Source: Rhodococcus zopfii NBRC 100606 = JCM 9919
Lineage (GTDB): Bacteria; Actinomycetota; Actinomycetes; Mycobacteriales; Mycobacteriaceae
Length of the DNA: 53,455 nucleotides
Reading direction: 5' to 3'
NCBI RefSeq assembly: GCF_001895025.1
Contig: NZ_BCXI01000049.1
Location: 1 to 53,455 of the forward strand
Part shown: positions 35,349 through 44,739 of the stretch, piece by piece
Layout of the letters: every line of letters starts with the position of its first letter
Position numbering within the stretch: the stretch's first letter is position 1
The notes under the pieces: generated by a model
Databases searched by the model: none
The model's input: only the letters and a program-made list of their open reading frames with translations
What the model was told of the DNA's origin: nothing
Translations under genes and position numbers: made by a program

Positions 35349-35697
35349 AACCGGGCTTGGCGACGAGCCGGAACACACCTTGTAGGAGGGTGTTCTTGCT
35401 CAACGTACAGTTCGTCGCTATCCTGTGGTTTGTCCGCACGTCGTGCGTTTCAGCCGTCGGCTTCTTCAGGGTATTGTCTCCAGCTCCATCGGAGCGCCAG
35501 ATCCTGGACCGATCCTCACATGTCCTCGTCTCGAGGGGTCAAGGGACTGCAACTGCCGGGGGATGGCGTGATAGCGGACGTGCCGACCGTTCGATTCCGT
35601 GAACATGTACGGCAAATCCCGGATCGGTGCACGAACTGATCTGTGGGAACGAACCCTCGACTCTGCGTGGCGCGAGTGAGGGAAGGAAAGGATCTCC
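35349..35697 (+). promoter_or_regulatory. 349-base gap: rho promoter and leader
   Basis: No gene is supported here. A small imperfect hairpin at 35351-35371 and another around 35370-35395 may end the thrB transcript. A candidate promoter follows: TTGCTC at 35396-35401 and TATCCT at 35419-35424 with a 17-bp spacer. The predicted rho leader of about 270 bases is long, and Rho genes are often autoregulated through such leaders. GAAGGAAAGG lies just before the rho GTG. Confidence 0.5.
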
Positions 35698-37692
35698 GTG
35701 ACCGATACGGATCTGATCGCTACGCCTGTTCTCGACGCCCCGGGGTCATCCGCGGGGGAGCAGGCGGACGATTCTTCGCAGACCTCTTCGCCGCGCGCCG
35801 CCGGGCGTCGCGGCGCCGGCCTCTCGGGCATGGTGCTCGCCGAGCTGCGGACCCTTGCGTCCGAACTCGGCATCAAGGGCACCTCCGGGATGCGCAAGGG
35901 CGACCTGATCGCTGCGATCAAGGATCGCCAGGGCGGGGGCGCGTCGAGCGCTCCGGCCGCAGCGAGCAAGAAGGCGGCTTCCGACGAGGAACCCGCCGCC
36001 GAGACCACGCGACCCGCGCGGACCCGCCGGACGCGCACGGCCGCACCGGCAGACGCCGACGAGCAGTCGAAGGTCGAGTCTGCCGAGCAGCCGAAGACCG
36101 AAGCTGCCCAGTCGAAGACCGAGGCTCCCGAGCGGTCGAAGGCCGAGGCCGGCGAGCGTCCTCAAGACGACGGCGACGGCGAATCTCCTCGTCGCGGCCG
36201 TCAGCGTCGCGGCCGCCGTGGTGTCGACCAGGCCGCCGAGCAGGGTGGCGACCACGGTCAGAAGACCGAGTCCCCGGTCGCCGAGCAGGGTGGACGCGGC
36301 GATGGGCGTGGCGACGACAAGGGTGAGGGCGACGGCCGCCAGCGCGCTCAGCGCGAGCAGGGTGATCGCACCCAGCGTGAGGATCGTGGCCAGGGCCCGC
36401 GCCAGGACAACCGCGACAACCGCGGTGGCGACGACGAGGAAGGCGGCCGCGGTCGCCGGGGTCGTCGTTTCCGTGAGCGCCGTCGTGGACGCGATCGCGG
36501 CGAGGCCGGCGGCACCGATGCCCGCGAGCCCGAGATCCGCGAGGACGACGTCCTGCAGCCGGTCGCCGGCATTCTCGACGTCCTCGACAACTACGCGTTC
36601 GTGCGGACCTCCGGCTACCTCGCCGGCCCCAACGACGTGTACGTGTCGATGAACATGGTGCGCAAGAACGGTCTGCGCCGCGGTGATGCCATCACCGGTG
36701 CCGTCCGGGTTCCGCGCGAGGGCGAGCAGAGCAATCAGCGGCAGAAGTTCAACCCGCTGGTGCGTCTGGACACGGTCAACGGCGGTGACGTCGAGGCGGC
36801 GAAGCGTCGCCCCGAGTTCAACAAGCTCACCCCGCTGTACCCGAACCAGCGGCTGCGCCTCGAGACCACGCCGAATATCCTCACCACTCGTGTGATCGAC
36901 CTGATCATGCCGATCGGCAAGGGCCAGCGCGCGCTCATCGTCTCGCCGCCGAAGGCCGGTAAGACCACGGTGCTGCAGGACATCGCGAACGCGATTTCGA
37001 CGAACAACCCCGAGTGCTACCTCATGGTTGTGCTGGTCGACGAGCGCCCCGAAGAAGTCACCGACATGCAGCGTTCGGTGAAGGGCGAGGTCATCGCCTC
37101 GACGTTCGACCGCCCGCCGTCAGATCACACGTCGGTCGCCGAGCTCGCCATCGAGCGGGCCAAGCGTCTCGTCGAGGCCGGCCGCGACGTCGTGGTGCTG
37201 CTCGACTCGATCACCCGTCTGGGGCGCGCGTACAACAACAGCTCGCCGGCGTCGGGACGCATCCTGTCCGGTGGTGTCGACTCGACCGCGCTGTACCCGC
37301 CGAAGCGGTTCCTGGGTGCTGCCCGCAACATCGAGAACGGTGGCTCGCTCACGATCATCGCGACCGCGATGGTGGAGACCGGTTCGACCGGCGACACCGT
37401 GATCTTCGAAGAGTTCAAGGGCACCGGCAACGCCGAGCTCAAGCTCGACCGCAAGATCGCCGAGCGTCGCGTGTTCCCGGCGGTGGACGTCAATCCGTCG
37501 GGTACCCGCAAGGACGAGCTGCTCATGAGCCCCGACGAGTTCGCGGTCGTGCACAAGCTGCGCCGCGTGCTCTCCGGACTCGATTCGCACCAGGCGATCG
37601 ATCTGCTCATCGACCGGCTCAAGAAGTCCAAGAGCAACGTCGAGTTCCTCCTCCAGGTCACGAAGACCGCCCCCGGGGCACTCGAGGACTAG
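35698..37692 (+). CDS. rho: transcription termination factor Rho
   Basis: The 664-residue RNA-dependent ATPase has an N-terminal Rho domain (LAELRTLASELGIKGTSGMR) interrupted from its partner by a long insertion (about residues 80-280). The insertion is rich in Arg, Gly, Asp and Gln, with stretches such as RGRRGRRFRERRRGRDRG. The RNA-binding domain follows (DVLDNYAFVRTSGYLAGPND), then Walker A SPPKAGKTT near residue 418, and DSITRLGRAYN. Insertions of this type are known in actinobacterial Rho and increase RNA affinity. GTG start with a strong GGAAAGG upstream; a strong intrinsic terminator follows. Confidence 0.96.
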   Translation: MTDTDLIATPVLDAPGSSAGEQADDSSQTSSPRAAGRRGAGLSGMVLAELRTLASELGIKGTSGMRKGDLIAAIKDRQGGGASSAPAAASKKAASDEEPAAETTRPARTRRTRTAAPADADEQSKVESAEQPKTEAAQSKTEAPERSKAEAGERPQDDGDGESPRRGRQRRGRRGVDQAAEQGGDHGQKTESPVAEQGGRGDGRGDDKGEGDGRQRAQREQGDRTQREDRGQGPRQDNRDNRGGDDEEGGRGRRGRRFRERRRGRDRGEAGGTDAREPEIREDDVLQPVAGILDVLDNYAFVRTSGYLAGPNDVYVSMNMVRKNGLRRGDAITGAVRVPREGEQSNQRQKFNPLVRLDTVNGGDVEAAKRRPEFNKLTPLYPNQRLRLETTPNILTTRVIDLIMPIGKGQRALIVSPPKAGKTTVLQDIANAISTNNPECYLMVVLVDERPEEVTDMQRSVKGEVIASTFDRPPSDHTSVAELAIERAKRLVEAGRDVVVLLDSITRLGRAYNNSSPASGRILSGGVDSTALYPPKRFLGAARNIENGGSLTIIATAMVETGSTGDTVIFEEFKGTGNAELKLDRKIAERRVFPAVDVNPSGTRKDELLMSPDEFAVVHKLRRVLSGLDSHQAIDLLIDRLKKSKSNVEFLLQVTKTAPGALED

Positions 37693-37697
37693 AAGCG

Positions 37698-37725
37698 CGG
37701 CCCGGGGAATTTTTTCCCCGGGCCG
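37698..37725 (+). terminator. rho intrinsic terminator
   Basis: A perfect 12-bp stem (CGGCCCGGGGAA paired with TTCCCCGGGCCG) surrounds TTTT, six bases after the rho stop. The T-rich loop is unusual because the T-run lies in the loop rather than after the stem. Confidence 0.75.
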
Positions 37726-37733
37726 GCGTTTGG

Positions 37734-37739
37734 CATAAT
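37734..37739 (+). promoter_or_regulatory. probable -10 element of rpmE
   Basis: CATAAT matches five of six consensus bases and lies 74 bases before the rpmE ATG. Any -35 would overlap the rho terminator. Confidence 0.5.
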
Positions 37740-37813
37740 CGAACGGCTGAGTCCGGTCCCGGTTCACGTCTTCGATCCGCGAAGGCGACCCGGCGGCCAT
37801 CGAAAGGGACACC

Positions 37814-38047
37814 ATGAAGGCAGGAATCCACCCGAACTACCAGGCGACCACCGTCGTCTGCGGTTGCGGAAACACGTTCGAGACGCGCAGCACCAGCGAG
37901 TCCGGCCGCATCACGGTCGAAGTTTGCTCGCAGTGCCACCCGTTCTACACGGGCAAGCAGAAGATCCTCGACACCGGCGGACGCGTTGCCCGCTTCGAGG
38001 CCCGCTACGGCAAGCGCGCTCCGAAGAAGGCCGCTGCCGACAGCTAG
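37814..38047 (+). CDS. rpmE: 50S ribosomal protein L31, zinc-binding form
   Basis: The 77-residue protein [20 protein letters not shown] has zinc ligands Cys16, Cys18, Cys38 and Cys41 (CGC and CSQC), the C+ form of L31. The C-terminus [20 protein letters not shown] is highly conserved. It binds the 50S subunit near the 5S rRNA and bridges to the 30S. AAAGGGACACC precedes the ATG. It is a single-gene unit with terminators on both sides. Zinc-free paralogues elsewhere usually replace this form under zinc limitation. Confidence 0.96.
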   Translation: MKAGIHPNYQATTVVCGCGNTFETRSTSESGRITVEVCSQCHPFYTGKQKILDTGGRVARFEARYGKRAPKKAAADS

Positions 38048-38055
38048 CTGCCCTG

Positions 38056-38101
38056 CCGACGCCCGGTTCTGTCTTCGCCACAGACCGGGCGTCGGTGTTT
38101 T
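38056..38101 (+). terminator. rpmE intrinsic terminator
   Basis: A 16-bp stem with one bulged T (38056-38072 with 38080-38095) and a seven-base loop is followed by TGTTTT. Confidence 0.85.
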
Positions 38102-38169
38102 CACAGGCTTTTCCGTTCGCGCGCGACCGACTCGCGAACTGCACGACAGAGACAGAGTGGAGCAAACCC

Positions 38170-39249
38170 ATGGCGGGGCAGACCAAGCCGTCGGCCGTCG
38201 ACGACATCCTGGCCGAACACGCGGGTCTGGAACAGCAGTTGTCGGATCCGGCGTTACACAACGACCCGGCGGCGGCGCGGCGTGTCGGCAAGCGGTTCGC
38301 CGAGCTTGCTCCTGTCATGGCGACCTACACGAAACTGAAGGCGGCCCGCGAAGATCTCGAGGCCGCCCGCGAGCTGGCGTCCGACGATGCCGCGTTCGCC
38401 GCGGAGATCCCCGGGCTCGAGGAGACCGTCGCCGAGCTCGAGAAGGTGCTCACCGACCTGCTCGCGCCGCGCGACCCCCACGACGGCGACGACGTCGTCC
38501 TCGAAGTGAAGTCGGGGGAGGGCGGCGAGGAATCCGCCCTGTTCGCGTCGGATCTGGCGCGCATGTACACCCGCTTCGCCGAACGTGCCGGCTGGCGTGT
38601 CGAGGTCCTCGGCGCCACCTATTCCGATCTCGGCGGATTCAAGGACGTCACGCTGTCGATCAAGTCGAAGACCGACGTGCGCGACGGGGTGTGGTCGCGG
38701 TTGAAGTTCGAGGGCGGCGTGCACCGCGTGCAGCGGGTGCCGGTCACCGAGTCGCAGGGCCGGGTCCACACGTCCGCAGCCGGTGTGTTCATCTACCCGG
38801 AGCCGGACGAGGTCGAGGAAGTGCAGATCGACGAGGGTGATCTGCGGATCGACGTGTACCGCTCGTCGGGCAAGGGCGGTCAGGGTGTCAACACCACCGA
38901 CTCTGCCGTGCGCATCACCCACTTGCCCACCGGGATCGTCGTGACCTGCCAGAACGAGCGGTCGCAGCTGCAGAACAAGGCGCGCGCTATGCAGGTCCTC
39001 GCCGCGCGGCTGCAGGCCGCCGCGGAAGAGGCCGCCGATGCCGAGGCATCCGCAGGCCGCGCCAGCCAGGTGCGCACCGTCGACCGGTCCGAGCGGATCC
39101 GCACCTACAACTTCCCCGAGAACCGCATCACCGATCACCGCATCGGTTTCAAATCCCACAATCTCGATGCGGTGCTGGACGGCGACCTCGACGCTCTGCT
39201 CGACGCACTCGGCGCGGCCGACAGAGAGGCCCGGCTCGCAGCGGAGTGA
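38170..39249 (+). CDS. prfA: peptide chain release factor 1
   Basis: The 359-residue class I release factor recognises UAA/UAG and triggers peptide release. The catalytic GGQ is in [20 protein letters not shown] (near residue 237). The PCRF domain has [20 protein letters not shown], and the C-terminal RF-1 domain has [23 protein letters not shown] at 38170 is the family start; the longer open frame reaches back over rpmE. The methyltransferase gene that modifies its GGQ Gln (prmC) lies downstream beyond one inserted gene. Confidence 0.96.
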   Translation: MAGQTKPSAVDDILAEHAGLEQQLSDPALHNDPAAARRVGKRFAELAPVMATYTKLKAAREDLEAARELASDDAAFAAEIPGLEETVAELEKVLTDLLAPRDPHDGDDVVLEVKSGEGGEESALFASDLARMYTRFAERAGWRVEVLGATYSDLGGFKDVTLSIKSKTDVRDGVWSRLKFEGGVHRVQRVPVTESQGRVHTSAAGVFIYPEPDEVEEVQIDEGDLRIDVYRSSGKGGQGVNTTDSAVRITHLPTGIVVTCQNERSQLQNKARAMQVLAARLQAAAEEAADAEASAGRASQVRTVDRSERIRTYNFPENRITDHRIGFKSHNLDAVLDGDLDALLDALGAADREARLAAE

Positions 39250-39291
39250 TCCGCGGCGGCCGAGCTGCTCCGCCCGCTCACCGGGTTCGCG

Positions 39292-39744
39292 TCAGTCAGG
39301 ATCGCCCGGCTCGCCCGGAACCTCGGCGAGGTCCAGGCCGGGCAGCAGGAAGCAGTTCTCGTCCGCAGCGTTCTTGTACGGACCCCACACCACCGACACG
39401 ACGGTTCCGGCTTCGGGCTCGACGAGCGCGACCGGGATGTTGTGCCAGCCTTCCGCAGGGCTGAACGAGGCGTTCCCCGAGCTCCCGTTGGTGAGGTTGA
39501 ACCAGTTGATCGTTCCGCCCGCGCCGCCCTGCTGGTTCACGACGTAGAGAAGTTCCTCGGCCTCCACTGCCTCCTGCTCGGTGTGGGTCACCGACTGAAG
39601 CGGGGCGATCCCAGCTGCGCAGAGCAGCGGAGTGGGCTGAAGGTCGATGGGTGATGCGGTCGCGACGCCTGATGCTGCGACCGTCGCGGCACCGGCGAAC
39701 GCCACTGCGATCGTGGCACGCAGGGCCGTGGTGGACTTCGTCAT
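39292..39744 (-). CDS. small secreted protein of unknown function
   Basis: The 150-residue protein has a clear signal peptide (about 1-30, hydrophobic TIAVAFAGAATVAASGVATA, cleavage after ATA). The mature part, about 120 residues, has two Cys residues, one near the start (LLCAAG) and one near the end (ENCFLLPG), which may form a disulfide. Segments such as VTHTEQEAVEAEELLYVVNQ, and GTINWFNLTNGSSGNASFSP look like a small beta-sandwich. I do not recognise the family; similar exported proteins occur in Rhodococcus and Nocardia. It is on the opposite strand to prfA and prmC, as an insertion in the otherwise conserved order. Confidence 0.85.
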   Translation of the reverse strand: MTKSTTALRATIAVAFAGAATVAASGVATASPIDLQPTPLLCAAGIAPLQSVTHTEQEAVEAEELLYVVNQQGGAGGTINWFNLTNGSSGNASFSPAEGWHNIPVALVEPEAGTVVSVVWGPYKNAADENCFLLPGLDLAEVPGEPGDPD

Positions 39745-39859
39745 GGCACTCCCTTTCGTAGTTCCCCGGACGGCCCGACGCTATCGACGAGCGGTCACCC
39801 GCGTGCCGACCGTGACCTATCCGTTCTCCGTTCGTGACCGGCATGGCAGTCTGTACGCC

Positions 39860-40789
39860 GTGACTCGTCAACCCCTGCGCCTGGCCATCATCGAGGCGGT
39901 GTCGGTGCTCGAGGAAGCGGGTGTGCCGAGCCCGCGCGCGGACGCCGAACTGCTCGCCGCTCACCTGCTGGGAATCGAACGAACCAGGCTGGGGCTGGTG
40001 CCGCTGGTCGACCCCGCGATGATCGACGCGTACCGGGCGATGATTGCCCAGCGCGCCAAGCGAATCCCGTTGCAGTACATCACCGGGACCTCGGCGATGG
40101 GGGAGATCGACCTCGCCGTCGGCCCCGGGGTGTTCGTGCCGCGCCCCGAGACGGAACTGCTGCTCGGTTGGGCGCTCGCGTTCCTCGAGGGCTACCCGCG
40201 GCGATCCCCGGTCGTGCTCGACCTGTGCACCGGTTCCGGGGCGCTGGCCCTGGCCATCGCGCACGCCCGGCCGGACGCGGTCGTCCACGCGGTCGAACTC
40301 GAACCCAAGGCCCTCGCGTGGGCCCGGCGAAACGCCGAGCATCGGGCGTCGCAGGGCGACACTCCCATCGTGCTGCACCAGGGTGACGTCACCGACCGCG
40401 ATCTGCTCTCCGAACTCGAAGGCGGCGTCGACGTGATCGTCGCGAACCCGCCCTACATTCCCGAGGGCGCCGAACTCGACCCCGAGGTCATCGACCACGA
40501 CCCGCACTCCGCGCTGTTCGGGGGTCCCGACGGGTTGTCCGTGATCAAGCCGATGGTCTCCAACATCGCGCGCTGGCTGCGCATCGGTGGTGCCGTCGCC
40601 GTCGAACACGACGACACCAACGGCGCTCAGACCGCGGGACTGTTCTCCCAGCGCCGCGTGTTCGGTGAGGTCGCCGAACACCCCGATCTGGCGGGACGCC
40701 CACGATTCGTCGTCGCTCTGCGTGTGCCCACGGATGTCGAAGCGCAACGGGCACGTGCTCCCCGGGAGACCGGGGCGGACGCGCAGTGA
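39860..40789 (+). CDS. prmC: release-factor glutamine methyltransferase
   Basis: The 309-residue SAM-dependent enzyme methylates the GGQ glutamine of release factors. It has the N-terminal helical domain, the SAM loop VVLDLCTGSGALALAIAHAR, the catalytic VIVANPPYIPEGAEL and the segment LFGGPDGLSVIKPMV. GTG at 39860 fits the family's MTRQPLRLAIIEAV start. It is followed by the sua5 gene, as in mycobacteria. Confidence 0.94.
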   Translation: MTRQPLRLAIIEAVSVLEEAGVPSPRADAELLAAHLLGIERTRLGLVPLVDPAMIDAYRAMIAQRAKRIPLQYITGTSAMGEIDLAVGPGVFVPRPETELLLGWALAFLEGYPRRSPVVLDLCTGSGALALAIAHARPDAVVHAVELEPKALAWARRNAEHRASQGDTPIVLHQGDVTDRDLLSELEGGVDVIVANPPYIPEGAELDPEVIDHDPHSALFGGPDGLSVIKPMVSNIARWLRIGGAVAVEHDDTNGAQTAGLFSQRRVFGEVAEHPDLAGRPRFVVALRVPTDVEAQRARAPRETGADAQ

Positions 40790-40867
40790 CACCGCTCGGG
40801 GCGTGCGTCCGATGACACAGGACGGGCGTGACGTCGGGCACGCCATACCGGATGGAAGGATGGTTGC

Positions 40868-41530
40868 GTGAGCACCGTCTACGACTGCAGTCAGCCAGAT
40901 TCCCGAACAGCAGGTCTCAACGCGGCACGAGGTGCCCTGAAGGCCGGCAGGCTCGTCGTGGTGCCGACCGACACCGTCTACGGCGTGGCGGCCGATGCCT
41001 TCGACAGCGAAGCGGTGGCGAGTCTGCTGCGCGCGAAGGGTCGCGGAAGGGACATGCCGGTCCCCGTGCTGGTCGGTTCGTGGAACACGATCGACGGACT
41101 GGTCAACACCGTCCGTCCCGAGGCTCGCGAGCTCATCCGGGCATTCTGGCCGGGCGGACTCAGCCTGGTCGTGCACCAGGCTCCGTCGCTGGCGTGGGAC
41201 CTGGGTGACACCCGCGGCACCGTGATGCTGCGGATGCCGCTGCACCCGGTGATCCTCGAACTGCTACGCGAGGTCGGACCGCTCGCCGTTTCGAGCGCGA
41301 ACGTCTCCGGTCAGCCACCCGCCGCCGTCGTCGACGACGCCCGCCGACAGTTGGGTGCGTCGGTGAGCGTCTACCTGGACGGCGGCCCGTCGGAGCACGC
41401 GCTCGCCTCGACCATCGTCGACATGACATCCGACCGCCCGCGCATCCTCCGCGAGGGGGCCGTGTCGGTCGAGGCCATCGCGGAGGTGCTGGGCGAGGAC
41501 CCGGACCGTCTGCGCCCCGGCGGGGAGTGA
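40868..41530 (+). CDS. L-threonylcarbamoyladenylate synthase (Sua5/YrdC family)
   Basis: The 220-residue YrdC-domain protein makes threonylcarbamoyl-AMP from threonine, bicarbonate and ATP for t6A at position 37 of ANN-reading tRNAs. It has VPTDTVYGVAADAFDSEAVA with the conserved K-x-R (LRAKGRGRDMPVPVLVG), and VSSANVSGQPPA for nucleotide binding. It lacks the C-terminal Sua5 domain, so it is the short YrdC/TsaC type. GTG start with GGAAGGAT upstream. Confidence 0.93.
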   Translation: MSTVYDCSQPDSRTAGLNAARGALKAGRLVVVPTDTVYGVAADAFDSEAVASLLRAKGRGRDMPVPVLVGSWNTIDGLVNTVRPEARELIRAFWPGGLSLVVHQAPSLAWDLGDTRGTVMLRMPLHPVILELLREVGPLAVSSANVSGQPPAAVVDDARRQLGASVSVYLDGGPSEHALASTIVDMTSDRPRILREGAVSVEAIAEVLGEDPDRLRPGGE

Positions 41531-41549
41531 CGGGCAGGGACCTGCGCAG

Positions 41550-42800
41550 GTGACATCCGTCGACACCGCCCTGGTGCTGGCCCAGTCGGGCCGAGGCGCC
41601 GGCGTGCCCCTCCGAGAGCTGTTGCTGGTGCTGCTCACCGCCGCGGTCGTGACGTTCCTGGCGACCGGGCTCATCCGGATCGCCGCGATTCGTTTCGGCG
41701 CGGTCGCGGCACCCCGCGAACGCGACGTCCATGTGGTTCCGACGCCACGGCTCGGCGGTGTCGGCATGTATCTCGGGCTCGTCGCCGGCCTGGTCTTCGC
41801 GCACCAGTTGCCCGCGTTGACGCGGGGTTTCGAATACACACCCGACATGGGCGCGGCGCTCGTGGCCGGGTCGATCATCGTTGTCGTCGGCATCATCGAC
41901 GACCGTTGGGGCCTGGATGCGCTGACGAAGTTCGTCGGCCAGGTCACCGCGGCGGGGGTGCTCGCGGTGATGGGGGTGAGCTGGATCGTCATCTTCGATC
42001 CGTTCAGCGGCAACACCCTCGTCCTGGACCAGTTACAGGGCGGTTTGATCACCGTCGCGGTCGCGGCAGTGATGATCAACGCGATGAACTTCGTCGACGG
42101 CCTCGACGGTCTCGCCGCGGGCATCGGGCTCATCGCGGCCGTCGCGATCTGCCTGTTCTCCGTCGGGCTGCTGCACGATCAGGGCGGCGACGTCAGCGCC
42201 TACCCGCCGGCGCTGATCGCTGCGGCCCTCGCCGGAGCCTGCCTGGGCTTCCTGCCGCACAACTTCCAGCCGGCGCGGATCTTCATGGGCGACTCCGGAT
42301 CGATGCTCATCGGACTCATGCTCGCTGCGGTGTCGACGAGCGCTTCGGGTCGGATCCCCTTGGCGGCGTACGGTACCCGCGACCTGCTCGGTCTGCTGTC
42401 ACCGTTGCTCCTGGTCGGCGCCGTCATGTTCATCCCGATCCTGGACCTGCTGCTCGCGATCGTGCGGCGAACCCGGGCCGGCGTCAGCCCGTTCAGCCCG
42501 GACAAGATGCACCTGCACCACCGGCTGCTGCAGATCGGTCACTCGCACCGGCGCGTCGTGCTGCTGATCTACCTGTGGGTCGGCGTTCTGGCGTTCGGTG
42601 CGGTCGGGTCGGCACTCATCGACCGTCGCGCGGTGGTGCTGCTCACCGCCGCAGGACTGGTGTTTGCGCTGGTCGTCACCGCGGTGCCATCGCTGCGTCG
42701 TGCGGACGACGCGCCACGCGCGGACGGTGATACCGAGGCCCACGGCGGCGATGACACCGAGGCTCGCGGGGCCGGCGGGGACGACGGCAAGGTCGGTTAG
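41550..42800 (+). CDS. wecA: UDP-GlcNAc:undecaprenyl/decaprenyl-phosphate GlcNAc-1-phosphate transferase
   Basis: The 416-residue polytopic membrane protein (about 11 helices) has the prenyl-phosphate-linked sugar-1-phosphate transferase motifs: TPRLGGVGMYLGLVAGL, IIDDRWGLDALTKFVGQ, NAMNFVDGLDGLAAGIG with the Asp-Asp/Asn set, and DKMHLHHRLLQIGHSHRR. In mycolate-forming bacteria it starts the arabinogalactan linker on decaprenyl phosphate. A hydrophilic Asp/Gly/Glu-rich tail of about 40 residues follows the last helix. GTG start. The ATP synthase cluster follows. Confidence 0.92.
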   Translation: MTSVDTALVLAQSGRGAGVPLRELLLVLLTAAVVTFLATGLIRIAAIRFGAVAAPRERDVHVVPTPRLGGVGMYLGLVAGLVFAHQLPALTRGFEYTPDMGAALVAGSIIVVVGIIDDRWGLDALTKFVGQVTAAGVLAVMGVSWIVIFDPFSGNTLVLDQLQGGLITVAVAAVMINAMNFVDGLDGLAAGIGLIAAVAICLFSVGLLHDQGGDVSAYPPALIAAALAGACLGFLPHNFQPARIFMGDSGSMLIGLMLAAVSTSASGRIPLAAYGTRDLLGLLSPLLLVGAVMFIPILDLLLAIVRRTRAGVSPFSPDKMHLHHRLLQIGHSHRRVVLLIYLWVGVLAFGAVGSALIDRRAVVLLTAAGLVFALVVTAVPSLRRADDAPRADGDTEAHGGDDTEARGAGGDDGKVG

Positions 42801-42803
42801 GCT
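42798..42803 (+). promoter_or_regulatory. candidate -10 element of the AtpI-like gene (leaderless type)
   Basis: TAGGCT overlaps the end of wecA and lies eight bases before the GTG at 42812, with no Shine-Dalgarno sequence between. Confidence 0.4.
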
Positions 42804-42811
42804 TGGTACCC

Positions 42812-43282
42812 GTGACGTCTTCCGACCAGCCTGCACAGCCCCTTCCCGCCCTGCCCGACCCCTCGGCGCCGATGCGTGCCGCCGTCCGGTACGGCGTGCT
42901 CGGGCTGCTCGCCCTGACGGTCGTGTCCGCGGTGATCTCCGTGCTGGTCGCGGGGATGCCGGGTCTGTGGGGCGCCTTGATCGGTGCGGCCGTCGGTGGC
43001 GGCTTCATCCTGTTCACGGCGCTCGGGGTGCTGCTCACCTCGCGACTGCCCGCGATGACCGCGGGGGCCGTGCTACTGGGCACGTGGCTGCTCAAGCTGA
43101 TCCTGGCGATCGTGGTGATGGCCCTGCTCAAGCCGCTGGACTTCTACAGCAAGGGCGCGCTGGTCCTGACGATCGTGTTCGCCCTGGTGATCGTTCTGGG
43201 CGCGGAAACATACGGGGTGGTATCGCAGCGGGCGCTGTACGTGGTGCCCGATTCGGACGATGCGGAGAGGAACGAGCGGTAG
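42812..43282 (+). CDS. AtpI-like membrane protein upstream of ATP synthase
   Basis: The 156-residue protein has a Pro-rich N-terminus and four predicted transmembrane helices (VRYGVLGLLALTVVSAVISV, GLWGALIGAAVGGGFILFTA, AGAVLLGTWLLKLILAIVVM, and GALVLTIVFALVIVLGAETY). Position and topology match the actinobacterial AtpI-like protein encoded before atpB; AtpI helps assemble the c-ring in other bacteria. GTG at 42812 is chosen over TTG at 42803. A 314-base gap separates it from atpB. Confidence 0.8.
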   Translation: MTSSDQPAQPLPALPDPSAPMRAAVRYGVLGLLALTVVSAVISVLVAGMPGLWGALIGAAVGGGFILFTALGVLLTSRLPAMTAGAVLLGTWLLKLILAIVVMALLKPLDFYSKGALVLTIVFALVIVLGAETYGVVSQRALYVVPDSDDAERNER

Positions 43283-43596
43283 TGGTTGCGCTTGTCAATT
43301 ACCTGCCGCGCCTGCACCCCCCTACGCGTTGTCGTAGATGTATTGATAGGGTAACGCCCAAGCGAGTTGCGACCGGCCGGTAGCCCGATGGGGTCCGCGC
43401 GGTTGTATCTTTGCAGGCGGTCGTGTTCAAATGGCCGCCGAGTCGACGAGAGTCGCCGACACCGACAGACGCGGGGCCGCTTCGACCGCCCACAGCAGCT
43501 GGCGAATACGCGAGCCGACCTTGTCGACTTGTTGGATCGTCAATGTCCGATCGAACCGCAGACGGCAATGCCTGCGGCCGACTACGGGAGAGAGCG
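43283..43596 (+). promoter_or_regulatory. 314-base gap: ATP synthase operon promoter and leader
   Basis: No gene is supported here. The best promoter candidate is an extended -10, TGATAGGGT (43344-43352), without a clear -35. This predicts a leader of about 240 bases before atpB. GGGAG at 43586-43590 is the ribosome-binding site that decides the atpB start. An in-frame ATG at 43543 lacks a comparable site. Confidence 0.45.
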
Positions 43597-44391
43597 CTGA
43601 GCGTCACCACCTTGGCAGCCGGAGAATTCCACGCGCCGTCACTAGCCGATTTCTTTCCACCAGCAGTTCTGTTCGAGGGCACCCCCTTCGAAATGGACCG
43701 GCTGATGCTCATCCGCGTCGTCGTCGCTGTCCTCGTCGCGGCGTTCTTCGCAATCGCCCTGCGCAGCCCGAAGATCGTCCCGCGCGGCGTGCAGAACGTC
43801 GCGGAGATCATGATCGACTTCGTGCGGATCAACATCGCCGAGGACATCCTCGGCAAGGAACAGGGCCGCCGATTCCTGCCGGTTCTCGTCACGATCTTCT
43901 TCTTGGTCGTCGGCCTGAACCTGACCTCGATCATCCCGTTCCTGAACATCTCGTCGAATGCCCGCATCGGCATGCCGATCGTGCTGGCTGCTCTCGCATA
44001 CGTGGTCTTCAACTACGTCGGCATCAAGAAGTACGGCTTCTTCCGCTACGTCAAGAGCAGCATCGTCATCCCGAACCTGCCGCCGGCGCTCCACCTGCTC
44101 GTGATCCCGATCGAGTTCGTGTCGACGTTCATCCTGCGGCCGTTCACGCTCACCATCCGTCTCATGGCCAACATGCTCGCCGGCCACATCATGCTGGTGC
44201 TGTTCTTCAGTGCCACCCAGTTCTTCTTCTTCTCGTCCGAGGGCGCGATGAAGCTCTTCGGTATCGGCTCGCTGATCGGTGGCGTCGCCTTCACCTTCTT
44301 CGAACTGCTGGTGATCGTGCTGCAGGCGTACATCTTCTCGCTGCTGACCGCGGTGTACATCGACCTCGCGCTGCACGCCGAAGAGCACTAG
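43597..44391 (+). CDS. atpB: F0F1 ATP synthase subunit a
   Basis: The roughly 264-residue membrane subunit forms the proton half-channels beside the c-ring. The essential Arg is in the helix LTIRLMANMLAGHIMLVLFF; further segments are GVQNVAEIMIDFVRINIAED and LQAYIFSLLTAVYIDLALHA. It is of the corynebacterial/rhodococcal type. No ATG or GTG fits the family start. CTG at 43597 (reading MSVTTLAAGEFHAP) has GGGAG six bases upstream and gives the expected N-terminus. TTG at 43612 is the alternative. The start codon is therefore uncertain, though the gene is not. Confidence 0.9.
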   Translation: MSVTTLAAGEFHAPSLADFFPPAVLFEGTPFEMDRLMLIRVVVAVLVAAFFAIALRSPKIVPRGVQNVAEIMIDFVRINIAEDILGKEQGRRFLPVLVTIFFLVVGLNLTSIIPFLNISSNARIGMPIVLAALAYVVFNYVGIKKYGFFRYVKSSIVIPNLPPALHLLVIPIEFVSTFILRPFTLTIRLMANMLAGHIMLVLFFSATQFFFFSSEGAMKLFGIGSLIGGVAFTFFELLVIVLQAYIFSLLTAVYIDLALHAEEH

Positions 44392-44458
44392 CCGAACTGC
44401 ACCACCACACAACATCACAGACTGACTCGGTTGCCGATCCCCGGGGCCGAGCCACTAG

Positions 44459-44728
<270 letters not shown>

Positions 44729-44739
44729 TCGTCGCGAAC

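Noticed and set aside
35349-35697. A small protein gene before rho
   Set aside because: Short frames exist but none has a ribosome-binding site, conserved motif or codon pattern that sets it apart from leader DNA.
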